Source of the DNA: Desulfobacteraceae bacterium Eth-SRB1
GTDB taxonomy: Bacteria; Desulfobacterota; Desulfobacteria; Desulfobacterales; ETH-SRB1
Assembly (NCBI GenBank): GCA_004193555.1
Contig: RPGP01000001.1
Location: 980,790 to 1,044,789 of the forward strand
Length of the DNA: 64,000 nt
Reading direction: 5' to 3'
Positions 38,505-48,391 of this stretch are shown piece after piece. How positions within the stretch are numbered: the first letter of the stretch is position 1; each line of letters begins with the position of its first letter. The translations under genes were made by a program, and so were the position numbers. The notes below the pieces were generated by a model. The model saw only the letters and a list, made by a program, of their open reading frames with translations, had not been told where the DNA came from and did no database searches.

Positions 38505-39032
38505 TTATGACAATATTTTTGGGAGCCCTTCAACATCATCTTCGCTCACATCCACTGCGGCAAACTGTCTAAGAGCTTCGATAGCAACGACAACTCTCCC
38601 CTTGCCCCTGTATTGGACAAAGGTTCCTGTCACCCCAGCAAACGGGCCGTAAACTACCGTAACATGGTCCCCTTTTTTGAACCTGGCGCCGGTTAAAACC
38701 TTGTTGTCTCCCGCCACCATAATTTTAAGTGATTCAATTGTCCCGGCAGCAACAGGGATAGGCCCTTCTTTGTTGCCGATCAAACGGACAACCCCGCCTG
38801 TTTTTAAAGCTTCAATATGTTCGGCAAATTGCAAGCCGATTTTTAAAAACAGGTACCCTGGAAAAAGAGCTGTCCTTATCATTAATCGTCTGTCACGGCG
38901 CCTGCTTTTTACCAGAATTTTCGGCAGGAAAACCTCAAACGATTTTTTGGACAAAGCATCATTAACTACATTCTCGAACCTGCTTTTCGTATGCACAACA
39001 TACCACAGACGATTAATCTGTTTTATCTCCAT
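38505..39032 (-). CDS. NusG-like (UpxY/RfaH-type) transcription antiterminator paralogue
   Basis: Specialised NusG paralogues bind RNA polymerase and keep transcription going through long envelope operons. The 175-aa protein has an N-terminal NGN domain starting RLWYVVHTKSRFENVVNDAL and LFPGYLFLKIG. Its C-terminal KOW domain is GDHVTVVYGPFAGVTGTFVQ. The core nusG gene is normally in the secE-rplK cluster, so this copy is more likely a specialised factor. It lies 18 bp after lptD, which suggests control of envelope genes, but this is inference. Confidence 0.88.
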   Translation of the reverse strand: MEIKQINRLWYVVHTKSRFENVVNDALSKKSFEVFLPKILVKSRRRDRRLMIRTALFPGYLFLKIGLQFAEHIEALKTGGVVRLIGNKEGPIPVAAGTIESLKIMVAGDNKVLTGARFKKGDHVTVVYGPFAGVTGTFVQYRGKGRVVVAIEALRQFAAVDVSEDDVEGLPKILS

Positions 39033-39050
39033 CTAATAACTCAATCTCCG

Positions 39051-41384
39051 TTACAGCGGCTCCTCCATCATACGCCCCGCTAAACTTCTCCCAAACTCAC
39101 CGATTCCATAAAGATTAATAATAAACATGTATTTCCTGTCATTCTCTTCATCAATATATTTAAAATCTATTGACCAGCACTGGGCTTTGTACAAACAGCC
39201 CAGGCTCTTTGAAATATCTTTGCTGCCAAGCTGGTTGCGTTCGTAATCGCCATACACCTCTAAATTATCAGTTATTATGCAACTCAAATTAGTATAAATG
39301 GATTCAATTGAATTAATTGTGTACCTGTGCTCCACAAACAACCTATCTCCACGTTTGTCAGACAGTGTTGTTGCGATATTACGGGATTGAAAATCGCTTT
39401 CATATTGAGACCATTTTGCATCTGCCTGAACTTTAAAATATTGCAGGGGTGCCAGTTCAATTTCACCATATACCGGAGAAAACGGCTGTCTTTCTTTCTG
39501 GTTTGCCCAGTTGGACGGGTTATCCTCTTTTGCCTCGTTAATATCATAACTCTGCTCCAGTTTGAAACGGCAGAATTGATTATACGAATAATTGACAGGC
39601 GCATCATCTGGTGGTTCTGCGCTATCCTTTGCTGTTACATCCTGACTTGCCCGTGATGTAAATGTGTTTGTAATGGAATATGTAACCAGATTTTTTTTCG
39701 CAATATTATCAACTGAATCAAAACCCGGATATTTGCTCTGATCCTTGCCGGGAATATAATCATAGATAATATGCGGCGTAACCGTATGCTTTATCCTGTC
39801 GATATTGTGTCCAATACCGCCATATATTTGATATATTTCCGAAGAAAGATCCAGCTTGACATCATAAAATTCCCTGTAAAGTGTTGTCTTGTCGGACGAT
39901 CTGTATTCCTCTTTGTCAAAACGCCAGACTGTCTCCCGCACACCAAAAGACGGTTCAATGGAACAATAATTTTTAAGTTTCAATGGCAGATAAAACCTTG
40001 GGTGCGCGTCTGCCCGGTGAGCCCTTGAGCCATCTTCTCTGTAAAAGTATGTATACTGAGAATCAAAATCAAAATAAAACGGAGTCTTATAAATCTGCTG
40101 TTTTGACGCATTAAATTCAACAAAAGGGAGTTTTTGTATGGTGTCATCGGTTTCCTTCTGGCGGCGATTAATAACATTATCATACCACCGCGCCTCGGCA
40201 TTCAGGCTGTACGTGGACCATATTTTGTTTATATTCAGGCTGTTAACTCTCGTTGAATCATCATAATCGTCAAGACCCCTGCCAAAAAATTTAGTAAAAT
40301 ATTTATCCGCTGCATCAAATCCTGTATATCCATCTTCAAATTCATGAAGATAATCCTGATCGCTGACAAAATCTATATCAAGCTTTGCATTAAAGCCATA
40401 AGGCATTGCCTGGTCGCTTTTCATTCTGAGCCAGTATCGATCGGAATTGGGACGCGTCGCGCCGTCTCCCGGATATCCCCACTCATCTCCACCCTCTATC
40501 GTGCCATTATCTACCTTCTTGTCATTAAAATAATCATACATGAAGGTCCCCTTTGACTCGCTATCCAACATATAACGGTATTCAAAACCCACCTTGTCTC
40601 CACGACGTCCCATATGATGATAATAAAAGGTCGCATCTGAACTGTCGTTTATCGCCCAGTAAAAAGGCTGGATATATTCTTCCCATTTCCGATCTGAATA
40701 TCCGATTTGCGGGGGCAGCAAACCGCTTTGACGTTTTAGTTTAACAGGAAAGACAAAAAACGGGGTGTAGAGAACAGGTACATTCTTTGCCCAGAGAGCC
40801 GCATGATTAACAAAACCATAGCCTTCTATGGTAATGTCTAAATTTCTTCCTGTAATTTTCCATGCCGGGCTATCACCGTCGCAGCTTGTTATGCTGGCTT
40901 TGCCTGCTTTATAAGAGTTCTTGCCTGTCTTTTGTATCTTGTCGCCCTTTATATAGAAATGATTCTCTTTAAGGAATATGGTTCCATCATATACTGTTCC
41001 GATCTCGGCTTGAAGATCCATTTCCATCCTGCTGCCTACAAGTATATCTTCCCCTGCTGTCATTACAACATGGCCTATGGCCAGCGCTTCCATTGTTTCG
41101 TGATTAAAACGGACGAAATCGGCTGTAAGTTTTTTATTCTCCTTGCTTATGATTACATTCCTGTGGGCAACATATTGATTGTTTTTTTTATCAAAGGATA
41201 TTTCATCTGCTGTAATATGCCACGGCTGGGCTGAATCATCATCAAATAACCGTTGATCTATCCCGGCCAAGGCGTTTGTTTTAATTGTAATCAGAACAAG
41301 AAAAAAAAGCGGCAGGCAAACAATCATGCTGCATGATCGAATGTGTCTATTATATCTGTTGCGCTGATTGATGTTTTGAGGCAT
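39051..41384 (-). CDS. lptD: LPS-assembly protein LptD
   Basis: Outer-membrane beta-barrel that inserts LPS into the outer leaflet together with LptE. The 777-aa protein opens with an unusually long signal region (hydrophobic MIVCLPLFFLVLITI at about 20-34). The periplasmic OstA/LptD N-terminal beta-jellyroll spans about 55-190 (ITADEISFDKKNNQYVAHRN; VVMTAGEDILVGSRMEMD). The C-terminal barrel contains VLYTPFFVFPVKLKRQSGLL and the final YMFIINLYGIGEFGRS. Length is typical. It is first in a run lptD, NusG-like, HU, holB, ricT, metG on the minus strand, though the 71-bp gap before HU may hold a separate promoter. Confidence 0.95.
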   Translation of the reverse strand: MPQNINQRNRYNRHIRSCSMIVCLPLFFLVLITIKTNALAGIDQRLFDDDSAQPWHITADEISFDKKNNQYVAHRNVIISKENKKLTADFVRFNHETMEALAIGHVVMTAGEDILVGSRMEMDLQAEIGTVYDGTIFLKENHFYIKGDKIQKTGKNSYKAGKASITSCDGDSPAWKITGRNLDITIEGYGFVNHAALWAKNVPVLYTPFFVFPVKLKRQSGLLPPQIGYSDRKWEEYIQPFYWAINDSSDATFYYHHMGRRGDKVGFEYRYMLDSESKGTFMYDYFNDKKVDNGTIEGGDEWGYPGDGATRPNSDRYWLRMKSDQAMPYGFNAKLDIDFVSDQDYLHEFEDGYTGFDAADKYFTKFFGRGLDDYDDSTRVNSLNINKIWSTYSLNAEARWYDNVINRRQKETDDTIQKLPFVEFNASKQQIYKTPFYFDFDSQYTYFYREDGSRAHRADAHPRFYLPLKLKNYCSIEPSFGVRETVWRFDKEEYRSSDKTTLYREFYDVKLDLSSEIYQIYGGIGHNIDRIKHTVTPHIIYDYIPGKDQSKYPGFDSVDNIAKKNLVTYSITNTFTSRASQDVTAKDSAEPPDDAPVNYSYNQFCRFKLEQSYDINEAKEDNPSNWANQKERQPFSPVYGEIELAPLQYFKVQADAKWSQYESDFQSRNIATTLSDKRGDRLFVEHRYTINSIESIYTNLSCIITDNLEVYGDYERNQLGSKDISKSLGCLYKAQCWSIDFKYIDEENDRKYMFIINLYGIGEFGRSLAGRMMEEPL

Positions 41385-41540
41385 GAATTTTGGTCTTTTT
41401 AAATTGAATGGATGGTAAGCGGCTTACACCTTCCTGGTGTCATTTTTTAATTGTTCAGCCCTTGCAAAAAGCATTGTTTTTTTGACCCTTTGCTATCCAT
41501 GCCATTAATTGCAAAACACATTTTATAATTTTACGGAACA

Positions 41541-42593
41541 TTATTGTTTTTCAATCCATTTGATCTGCTGTTTTGAAGCTTTCCTCTCAACAATTTCCCC
41601 CATTACAAAGCCTTTTTCATGTATCGAGCCAAGCCGTTCAATAATTTCCTGGGATGAGTCTGCGGGCACAACCGCAATCAGTCCGATGCCATTGTTAAAT
41701 GTTCGTATCATTTCCCTGTCTGATATCCTGCCGGCCTGCTGCAAAAAAGGAAAAATCGGAGGCACATCCCAGCTTTCTTTATACATTCTTACGCTGCATG
41801 TTTTTGGTATTATGCGAAGAATGTTTTCCTCAATACCTCCGCCTGTAATATGGGCGAGCCCGAGGATTGAAAACTCCTTCCTTAACCGGTAAACAGTTTC
41901 CGAATATATTTTGGTGGGCTTAAGAAGCTCTTCACCTATTGTATGTCCCAGTTCAGGCACATGGTCGTTGATTTTTAGCTTTAAAATATCAAAACAAACC
42001 TTTCTTACCAAAGAATATCCATTGCTGTGCAGCCCACTCGATGCAATCCCAACAATCTTGTTGCCGACATGAATTTCCGAGCCATCGATAATTTTGCTGT
42101 TGTCGACTATTCCTACAGCAAATCCAGCCATATCATATTCTTTCTTTTTATAAAACCCGGGCATTTCAGCGGTTTCTCCGCCTATAAGAGCACATGCGGC
42201 CTGCCTGCATCCCTGGGCCACCCCTTTTATGATATCTGCAATTATATCTGTATTTAATTGTCCCGTTGACAGATAATCGAGAAAAAAAAGCGGTTCGGCC
42301 CCCTGAACAATTATATCATTAACACACATCGCAACCAAATCAATGCCGACAGTGTCATGCTTGTCCATCATAAACGCTATCTTTAGCTTGGTTCCAACTC
42401 CGTCTGTTGAACTCACAAGAACAGGTGTCTCTATCTGTCTAAGATTAAGGGAAAAAAGTCCCCCAAAACCTCCTATCTCGCCCATCACACCGGGTCTGTG
42501 GGTTTGTTTTGCCAGCTTTTTGATGATTCCTATTAGTTTGTTTGCATTATCTATGTTTACGCCTGCATCAGCATAAGTAAGTGCTTTTTTCAA
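41541..42593 (-). CDS. purM: Phosphoribosylformylglycinamidine cyclo-ligase
   Basis: Fifth step of purine synthesis, forming aminoimidazole ribonucleotide. The start chosen is TTG at 42593-42591, giving LKKALTYADAGVNIDNANKL, which matches the family opening; GGGAGG lies at 42604-42599, five bases upstream. A longer reading from 42635 has no such site. Motifs present: STDGVGTKLKIA, CVNDIIVQGAEPLFFLDYL and GGETAEMPGFY. At about 350 aa it has the usual length. It is monocistronic here, divergent from alaC at the point where the main coding strand switches. Confidence 0.95.
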   Translation of the reverse strand: MKKALTYADAGVNIDNANKLIGIIKKLAKQTHRPGVMGEIGGFGGLFSLNLRQIETPVLVSSTDGVGTKLKIAFMMDKHDTVGIDLVAMCVNDIIVQGAEPLFFLDYLSTGQLNTDIIADIIKGVAQGCRQAACALIGGETAEMPGFYKKKEYDMAGFAVGIVDNSKIIDGSEIHVGNKIVGIASSGLHSNGYSLVRKVCFDILKLKINDHVPELGHTIGEELLKPTKIYSETVYRLRKEFSILGLAHITGGGIEENILRIIPKTCSVRMYKESWDVPPIFPFLQQAGRISDREMIRTFNNGIGLIAVVPADSSQEIIERLGSIHEKGFVMGEIVERKASKQQIKWIEKQ

Positions 42594-42858
42594 AGGATCC
42601 TCCCGATAAGATGTTCTGCTGTAAATCATCAACAACTATTTAAAAATTAAATCGATCCCGCTTAAAAGTCAAAACAAATTTTTTGACATAAAATTCTATT
42701 TATAGTAATTAACTGTTTGGTGTCTTAAATATAAATTTTGTGTGTTTAATGACAATAAACTAAAAAACCATCACGAAAACACGAAATGTTGAAAGCACGA
42801 AAAAAAATATTAGGTTTAATTATCAATTTAGACGAACGTAAGAAGTGGGGTTATATTT

Positions 42859-44025
42859 ATGGAAAAATTTGCAAGGCTCGACCGTCTGCCGCCATATGTG
42901 TTTACAACCGTTAACAAAATAAAAATGGATGCAAGGCATGCCGGAGAGGATATTATTGACCTTGGAATGGGCAATCCGGATCTTGCCACGCCGCAACATA
43001 TCGTTGACAAGCTAATCGAAGCCGCACAAAAACCACAAAACCATCGATATTCGGCATCCATGGGAATAACCAAACTTAGAATGGCTATTTCGGACTGGTA
43101 TAAACGCCGGTTTGATGTGGATATAGACTATAACAGCGAGGCAATAGCTACAATAGGCGCCAAAGAGGGAATATCTCATCTCGTGCTGGTTACAATCCGA
43201 CCCGGCGATGTAGTGTTTACCCAGAACCCAACCTACCCGATCCATCCATACTCAGCAATTATTGCAGGCGGTGACGTAAGAGGAATACGCGTGGGGCCGG
43301 ATTCCGATTTTTTTGAAGACCTGATGAGCGCAACAAAACAAACATGGCCAAAGCCAAAGCTTTTAATTATCAGCTATCCGCACAATCCTACCACAGAAGT
43401 TGTAACCCTTGAGTTTTTTGACAAGATCGTGGCTTATGCAAAGGAACATAACATAATGGTAATCCATGATCTTGCTTACGCGGATCTTGTGTTTGACGGT
43501 TATAAAGCGCCCAGTTTTTTACAGGCAAAAGGCGCTAAAGATGTCGGAGTAGAATTTGTTTCTCTTTCAAAGAGTTACAACATGCCGGGCTGGAGGGTTG
43601 GTTTTTGTGTTGGCAACAAAGAAATTGTCGGCGCCCTGCGCAGAATAAAAAGTTATCTTGATTACGGTATATTCCAGCCGATTCAGATTGCATCCATCAT
43701 AGCGTTAAACGGCCCGCAGGACTGTGTAAAACAAACATGTGACACATACAGGGAAAGAAGAGATGCGCTGATATCAGGTCTGGATCGCGTTGGCTGGAAT
43801 ATAAAGAGCCCAAAAGGAACCATGTTTGTATGGGGAAAAATTCCTGATCAATATTTAAAAATGGGGTCGGTGGAATTCTCCAAATTTCTGATTAAAGAGG
43901 CTCAGGTAGCTGTTTCTCCTGGGTTGGGGTTTGGAGAATATGGCGATGAATATGTGCGGTTCGCTCTTATTGAAAACAAGATGCGAATCAACCAGGCTAT
44001 CAGGGGACTCAGAAAAATCCTGTAA
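42859..44025 (+). CDS. alaC: Class I/II aminotransferase, AlaC-like (glutamate-pyruvate type)
   Basis: PLP-dependent aminotransferase of the AlaC/LL-DAP type, 388 aa, probably making alanine or another amino acid from its keto acid. It has the substrate-binding [26 protein letters not shown] and the Schiff-base Lys238 in [15 protein letters not shown]. Closest by eye to AlaC proteins, but aspartate- or methionine-specific activity cannot be ruled out. It lies 14 bp before hom, and hom is 8 bp before thrH, so the three form an operon linking alanine and threonine synthesis. The gap upstream has a TTGACA at 42683-42688 without a clear -10. Confidence 0.87.
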   Translation: MEKFARLDRLPPYVFTTVNKIKMDARHAGEDIIDLGMGNPDLATPQHIVDKLIEAAQKPQNHRYSASMGITKLRMAISDWYKRRFDVDIDYNSEAIATIGAKEGISHLVLVTIRPGDVVFTQNPTYPIHPYSAIIAGGDVRGIRVGPDSDFFEDLMSATKQTWPKPKLLIISYPHNPTTEVVTLEFFDKIVAYAKEHNIMVIHDLAYADLVFDGYKAPSFLQAKGAKDVGVEFVSLSKSYNMPGWRVGFCVGNKEIVGALRRIKSYLDYGIFQPIQIASIIALNGPQDCVKQTCDTYRERRDALISGLDRVGWNIKSPKGTMFVWGKIPDQYLKMGSVEFSKFLIKEAQVAVSPGLGFGEYGDEYVRFALIENKMRINQAIRGLRKIL

Positions 44026-44039
44026 GGGAATATGTTGGC

Positions 44040-45356
44040 ATGAAAACAATAAATATTGGTTTGTTAGGTTGTGGTACCGTGGGCACTGGTGTTGCAAAAA
44101 TTCTTATTGAAAACAAAGGGTTGATTAGCTCCAGGGTGGGAGCTTCTCTGATCTTAAAACGTGTTGCCGATATAGACATCAAAAGGGACAGGGGTGTCTG
44201 TTTTGATAACGGGGTCATGACAACCGATGCTTACAGCGTTGTTGATGATCCGGAGATCGATATTGTTATCGAGATGATAGGTGGAGACGGTATTGCAAAG
44301 GACTTGATTTTAAAAGCGATTAAGAATGGCAAGCAGGCTGTTACCGCAAACAAAGCTCTTCTCGCCGTTCATGGCAATACCCTCTTTCGAGCTGCAGCCA
44401 AAAAAGGGGTTGATCTTGCTTTTGAAGCAAGCGTCGGCGGCTGTATGCCTATTATCAAATCGTTGCGTGAATCCCTTGTTGGAAACACCATAAGCTCGAT
44501 GACCGGTATTCTAAACGGCACCTGCAACTATATTTTATCCAAAATTACATTTGATGGAAGCGCCTTTGAATCAGCCCTTTCCGAAGCACAGTCTAAGGGG
44601 TTTGCAGAAGCAGATCCGACACTGGATGTGGAAGGAATAGATACGGCCCATAAATTAGCTATATTAACATCGCTTGCCTATGGTATGGAAATTAACTTTC
44701 ATGATATCTATATTGAGGGAATATCAAACATTACGCCAATAGATATCGAGTTTGCCGAGCGATTCGGATACAGAATAAAGCTGCTCGCTATCAGCAAAAA
44801 CAAGGGGGACAGGGTGGAGGCAAGGGTACACCCTGCGATGATATCTTTTGACAACCCCCTTTCCAATGTCAGCGGCACCATGAATGCTATTACAATTTCC
44901 GGTGATGCTGTAGGCGATATGATGCTGTATGGACACGGAGCCGGCATGATGCCCACAGCCAGCGCGGTGGTTGGAGATACGGTCGATCTTGTTCGTAATA
45001 TACTGTCCGGCTCAAAAGGAAGGATTCCTTTATTATCATACCAGTTTGATAATATAAAAAAAATCCCTGTTATGCCGGTTGAAGATATATTTACCAATTA
45101 CTATTTCAGGTTTTCGGCACTGGATCACCCCGGCGTTCTTTCAAAAATAGCCGGTATCTTGGGCAATAACAGTATAAGCATCAAGTCTGTTCATCAAAAA
45201 GGACGTAAAACAAAAGGTTCTGTCCCAATTGTTATTCTTACACACCTTGCCAGAGAAGCAGATGTAAAAAAAGCTCTCTCCGAGATATCATCACTGGATA
45301 TTATAAGTGACAGCCCTGTTCTTATACGGGTTGAAGACGAAAACGGAGAAGATTAA
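44040..45356 (+). CDS. hom: Homoserine dehydrogenase with C-terminal ACT domain
   Basis: Reduces aspartate-semialdehyde to homoserine, the branch leading to threonine and methionine. The 438-aa protein has the dinucleotide-binding LLGCGTVGTGVAK near the N-terminus, TANKALLAVHG, the catalytic-region GILNGTCNYIL and GFAEADPTLDVEGIDTAHK. The C-terminal ACT domain (DHPGVLSKIAGILGNNSISI) suggests feedback control by threonine or a related amino acid. It is followed 8 bp later by thrH. Confidence 0.97.
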   Translation: MKTINIGLLGCGTVGTGVAKILIENKGLISSRVGASLILKRVADIDIKRDRGVCFDNGVMTTDAYSVVDDPEIDIVIEMIGGDGIAKDLILKAIKNGKQAVTANKALLAVHGNTLFRAAAKKGVDLAFEASVGGCMPIIKSLRESLVGNTISSMTGILNGTCNYILSKITFDGSAFESALSEAQSKGFAEADPTLDVEGIDTAHKLAILTSLAYGMEINFHDIYIEGISNITPIDIEFAERFGYRIKLLAISKNKGDRVEARVHPAMISFDNPLSNVSGTMNAITISGDAVGDMMLYGHGAGMMPTASAVVGDTVDLVRNILSGSKGRIPLLSYQFDNIKKIPVMPVEDIFTNYYFRFSALDHPGVLSKIAGILGNNSISIKSVHQKGRKTKGSVPIVILTHLAREADVKKALSEISSLDIISDSPVLIRVEDENGED

Positions 45357-45364
45357 GAGGAATT

Positions 45365-45973
45365 ATGCATATTGTTTGTTCAGATCTTGAGGGTGTTTTT
45401 GTTCCTGAAATATGGATAGGTGTAGCTGAAAAAACAGGTATCAAGGAGCTCCGCTTAACAACGAGAGATATATCCGATTATGATATATTAATGAAAAAGC
45501 GTCTCGCCATCCTGGACAAACATAACCTTAAAATGCAGGATATTCAAGAGGTTATAGAGAGCTTGGACCCATTTGAAGGAGCTGTTGAGTTTCTTGACTG
45601 GCTAAGACCCCGCTCACAGGTAATAATTATTTCGGATACATTTACCCAGTTTGCAGGCCCTTTGATGAAAAAGCTTGGCTGGCCCACACTTATTTGCAAT
45701 TCACTGTCTCTAAATAAAGATGGTTCAATTATAGATTACAACATACGCCAAAAGGATGGAAAACAAAAGGCGGTGCTTTCGTTAAAAAATCTAAATTATC
45801 AAATTATAGCCGTTGGCGACTCTTATAACGATATTACAATGCTGAAGGCGGCGGACACAGGAATTCTTTTCAGACCTCCGGATAATATTAAAAACGAGTT
45901 CAAAGAGCTTCCTGTTTCATACAATTATGATGAGCTTAAAAAAATCATCCGAAAAACACTGGAAACAACATAG
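45365..45973 (+). CDS. thrH: ThrH: phosphoserine phosphatase / homoserine phosphotransferase
   Basis: HAD-family enzyme known in Pseudomonas to dephosphorylate phosphoserine and to transfer the phosphate to homoserine, replacing ThrB. The 202-aa protein starts with the ThrH-type motif I DLEGVFVPEIW. Motif II IIISDTF and the C-terminal GDSYNDITMLKAADTGI follow. Its place directly after hom supports use as the homoserine kinase step; no thrB or thrC is in the window. Start ATG 45365 has GAGGA upstream. Confidence 0.93.
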   Translation: MHIVCSDLEGVFVPEIWIGVAEKTGIKELRLTTRDISDYDILMKKRLAILDKHNLKMQDIQEVIESLDPFEGAVEFLDWLRPRSQVIIISDTFTQFAGPLMKKLGWPTLICNSLSLNKDGSIIDYNIRQKDGKQKAVLSLKNLNYQIIAVGDSYNDITMLKAADTGILFRPPDNIKNEFKELPVSYNYDELKKIIRKTLETT

Positions 45974-46274
45974 GAGCCGGACAAACCGGAACCAAACAGG
46001 ATGTATTTATCACGAAAGCACGAAAATACGAAGACACGAAACTTGATGGCCTCGTAAAAAGTCGGAAAACGTTCTTTTTTGTCATTCCGGCGAAAGCCGG
46101 GCACGTAGTGAAGCTTTAGCGCTATCCAGTCTATTCAACGACTTACGAGGGTTCTGGACTCCGGTTTTCACCGGAGTGACGGCTTTTTACGAGTGCATCA
46201 AACTTGATAAATTCGACTTTTTTCTTAGTTTCGTGTTTTTACCTTTTCGTGCTTTCGTGATTGTTTTTTAACCC
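45974..46274. repeat. Nested palindromic repeats between thrH and the thioesterase gene
   Basis: Outer CACGAAAGCACGAAA-type repeats (46010-46045) face their inverse (46228-46262). Inside are two CATTCCGGCGAAAGCC-type palindromes (about 46080-46100 and 46152-46182) bounded by CTCGTAAAAAGTC and CTTTTTACGAG. The inner module resembles the one at 21785-21900. Nothing coding was seen. Confidence 0.7.
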
Positions 46275-46679
46275 ATGATTACACATAAAACAAAATACAG
46301 GGTTATTTACGGCGATACGGATAAAATGGGGATTGCCTATCATGCAAACTACTTGCGCTGGTTTGAAATGGGCCGTTCGGAACTATTCAGACATATTGGA
46401 TTTACCTATAAAGAGATAGAAGAAAAAGGCATTTTCCTTCCTGTATCCGAGGTCTATTGTAAGTTTTTGCTTCCTGCACGATATGATGACGTTTTGATTA
46501 TCGAAACATCTATTGATAACAGCGTTAAAGGCGGTATGAAGTTTAATTATAATATATTTAATGAAAGCGGTAAAAAGATTCTTGTAACAGGACATACAAA
46601 ACACGCCTTCGTTAATAGTGATGGCCGCGTGGTGCGCCCACCCGACTTTCTGACAGATCTTTTGAAAAATATATTGTAA
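46275..46679 (+). CDS. YbgC/FadM-type acyl-CoA thioesterase
   Basis: Hot-dog fold thioesterase, 134 aa, hydrolysing short or medium acyl-CoA; in many proteobacteria such genes sit with tol-pal, but not here. The active-site region YGDTDKMGIAYHANYLRWFEMGR contains the Asp and His-Asn pair typical of the 4-hydroxybenzoyl-CoA thioesterase group. The start ATG at 46275 has no Shine-Dalgarno and lies right after a dispersed repeat (CGTGCTTTCGTGA). It stands alone on the plus strand. Confidence 0.88.
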   Translation: MITHKTKYRVIYGDTDKMGIAYHANYLRWFEMGRSELFRHIGFTYKEIEEKGIFLPVSEVYCKFLLPARYDDVLIIETSIDNSVKGGMKFNYNIFNESGKKILVTGHTKHAFVNSDGRVVRPPDFLTDLLKNIL

Positions 46680-46939
46680 CCGTTTACGGTTTACAGTTAA
46701 CAGTTGATTGGAACATAAAAGCGAAATGCCTTGATGCTAAACTGAGAACTCAGGTTTATATTGCATGTGAAGTTAAAAAAAAATTGAAAAAATTCAAAGA
46801 ACTAATTCAAAAGTTGGTATTTCTGATTAAAATGCTTTAGGCGCTGCATAATTCAAGAAAAAAACCGTAAACGGTTATAATATATGGTTGAGTTACACAT
46901 AATTTATCCTGACATATAAAAATGATGAATTCGTAAAAA
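46680..46939. repeat. Spacer with ACCGTnAACGGT palindrome and shared leader-like segment
   Basis: AACCGTAAACGGTT (46863-46876) is a near-perfect palindrome that matches AACCGTGAACGGTT at 53326-53339. The preceding AATGCTTT and GCATAATTCA blocks also match upstream of the thyA-like gene (53281-53310). Related GCCGTTCACGGC lies at 62112-62123. GATGAATTCGTAAAAA (46923-46938) is another dispersed repeat and touches the hldE ATG. Confidence 0.6.
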
Positions 46940-48391
46940 ATGCCTGTGACTGTTGATATTTCAAAATTTAATCAATCCAGACTCCTGGTTGTTGGCGATG
47001 TAATGGTGGATGAATATCTCTGGGGAGAGGTTGACCGCATATCTCCAGAGGCGCCTGTCCAGATTGTTTCCATAAAAAATGAAGTGTTTACGCTTGGCGG
47101 GGCCGGCAACGTAGCTAACAACATTGTCTCTCTTGGCGCAAACGTTTCTGTAGCGGGCGTGATAGGTACAGACAGGTGCGGAAATGTTTTGCTTGAAAAA
47201 TTTAAGGAGCTTGGGGTGGATACGGAAGGTATTATACAGGTCCCGGACAGGCCCACCACCCGAAAGACAAGGGTGGTTGCTAATAATCAGCAGGTGTTAA
47301 GAATCGACAGGGAAACAAAACAGAATATATCCAAAAACACCATGGAGCTTCTAATTAAATATATTGACAATAAAATACCCCTTGTTGATGCTGTGCTGAT
47401 TTCTGATTATGGCAAGGGGTTGATAACGGATAAACTTATAAAAAAAATAATTAGCTCTGCAAAAAAACATAACAAAACTACGATTGCTGATCCAAAAGGT
47501 CTAAGTTTTTCAAAATATTCCGGTATATCTTTACTTACACCAAACAAAAAAGAGGCTTCCCTGGCCTCTGGTGTTGATATTATTAACAGATCATCCCTTG
47601 TAAAAGCCGGAACCAACATCCTGAATACAATCGATATTGATAATCTGTTAATAACTTGCGGCAAAGAAGGAATGGTTCTGTTTGAACGCAACAAAGAACC
47701 CTGTACAATCAATGCCAGGGCAAAACAAGTTTTTGACGTGTCCGGCGCTGGTGATACGGTTGCCGCTGTCTTTGGGTTGGCAATAGCATCTGGCGCTTCT
47801 TTTGCGGACAGCGCTGTTATAGCAAATGCCGCTGCTGGTATAGTTGTCGGCAAGCTTGGAACGGCCACAATCTCACAAAAAGAGCTTTTATTTGCACTAA
47901 AACCATATCCTGATGATATAATATTTAAACATAAAAACCTGTCTGAACTTCCGGTACTTATCCAGGAATTAAGAAAAAACGGAAAAAGAATTGTTTTAAC
48001 AAACGGGTGTTTTGATATTTTACACACAGGTCATATTATGCTTTTTTCAGCATCAAAGCAGTTTGGCGATATTTTAATAGTGGCTATCGATGATGATGAT
48101 TCCGTAAAAAAACTTAAAGGCAGGGGAAGGCCCGTATTAAGCGCTAATGAGCGAGTTAAAATATTAAGCGCTCTTGACAGTGTTGATTATGTTGTAGTTT
48201 TTTCTTCAGATAAATTAAATGGATTAATTAACATTATACGTCCGGATGTGCTTACAAAGGGCAGCAATTATTCGTCAAATAGGGTTGTTGGACATGAAAC
48301 TGTTGAACAGTTTGGAGGTAAAACCGTCATAATCCCTATTATAGAAAAAATTTCATCAAGTATAATTATAAATAATATCAAACATAGTTAA
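46940..48391 (+). CDS. hldE: Bifunctional heptose-7-phosphate kinase / heptose-1-phosphate adenylyltransferase
   Basis: Makes ADP-heptose precursors for the LPS inner core. The 483-aa protein has an N-terminal PfkB-type kinase (VVGDVMVDEYLWGEVDRISPE; catalytic region DVSGAGDTVAAVF) and a C-terminal cytidylyltransferase-like domain with TNGCFDILHTGH; the HTGH motif is 362-365. Both activities are therefore expected on one chain. The gene begins ATGCCTGTG directly against a GATGAATTCGTAAAAA repeat and no Shine-Dalgarno is visible, so translation may depend on an A-rich leader. With kdnAB and lptDE it supports an LPS with heptose and modified Kdo. Confidence 0.96.
   Translation: MPVTVDISKFNQSRLLVVGDVMVDEYLWGEVDRISPEAPVQIVSIKNEVFTLGGAGNVANNIVSLGANVSVAGVIGTDRCGNVLLEKFKELGVDTEGIIQVPDRPTTRKTRVVANNQQVLRIDRETKQNISKNTMELLIKYIDNKIPLVDAVLISDYGKGLITDKLIKKIISSAKKHNKTTIADPKGLSFSKYSGISLLTPNKKEASLASGVDIINRSSLVKAGTNILNTIDIDNLLITCGKEGMVLFERNKEPCTINARAKQVFDVSGAGDTVAAVFGLAIASGASFADSAVIANAAAGIVVGKLGTATISQKELLFALKPYPDDIIFKHKNLSELPVLIQELRKNGKRIVLTNGCFDILHTGHIMLFSASKQFGDILIVAIDDDDSVKKLKGRGRPVLSANERVKILSALDSVDYVVVFSSDKLNGLINIIRPDVLTKGSNYSSNRVVGHETVEQFGGKTVIIPIIEKISSSIIINNIKHS

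Noticed and set aside
42636-42858. Possible riboswitch or attenuator before the alaC-hom-thrH operon
   Set aside because: No threonine-rich leader peptide, stable hairpin pair or known riboswitch core could be recognised; the region is AT-rich with a CACGAAA-type repeat.
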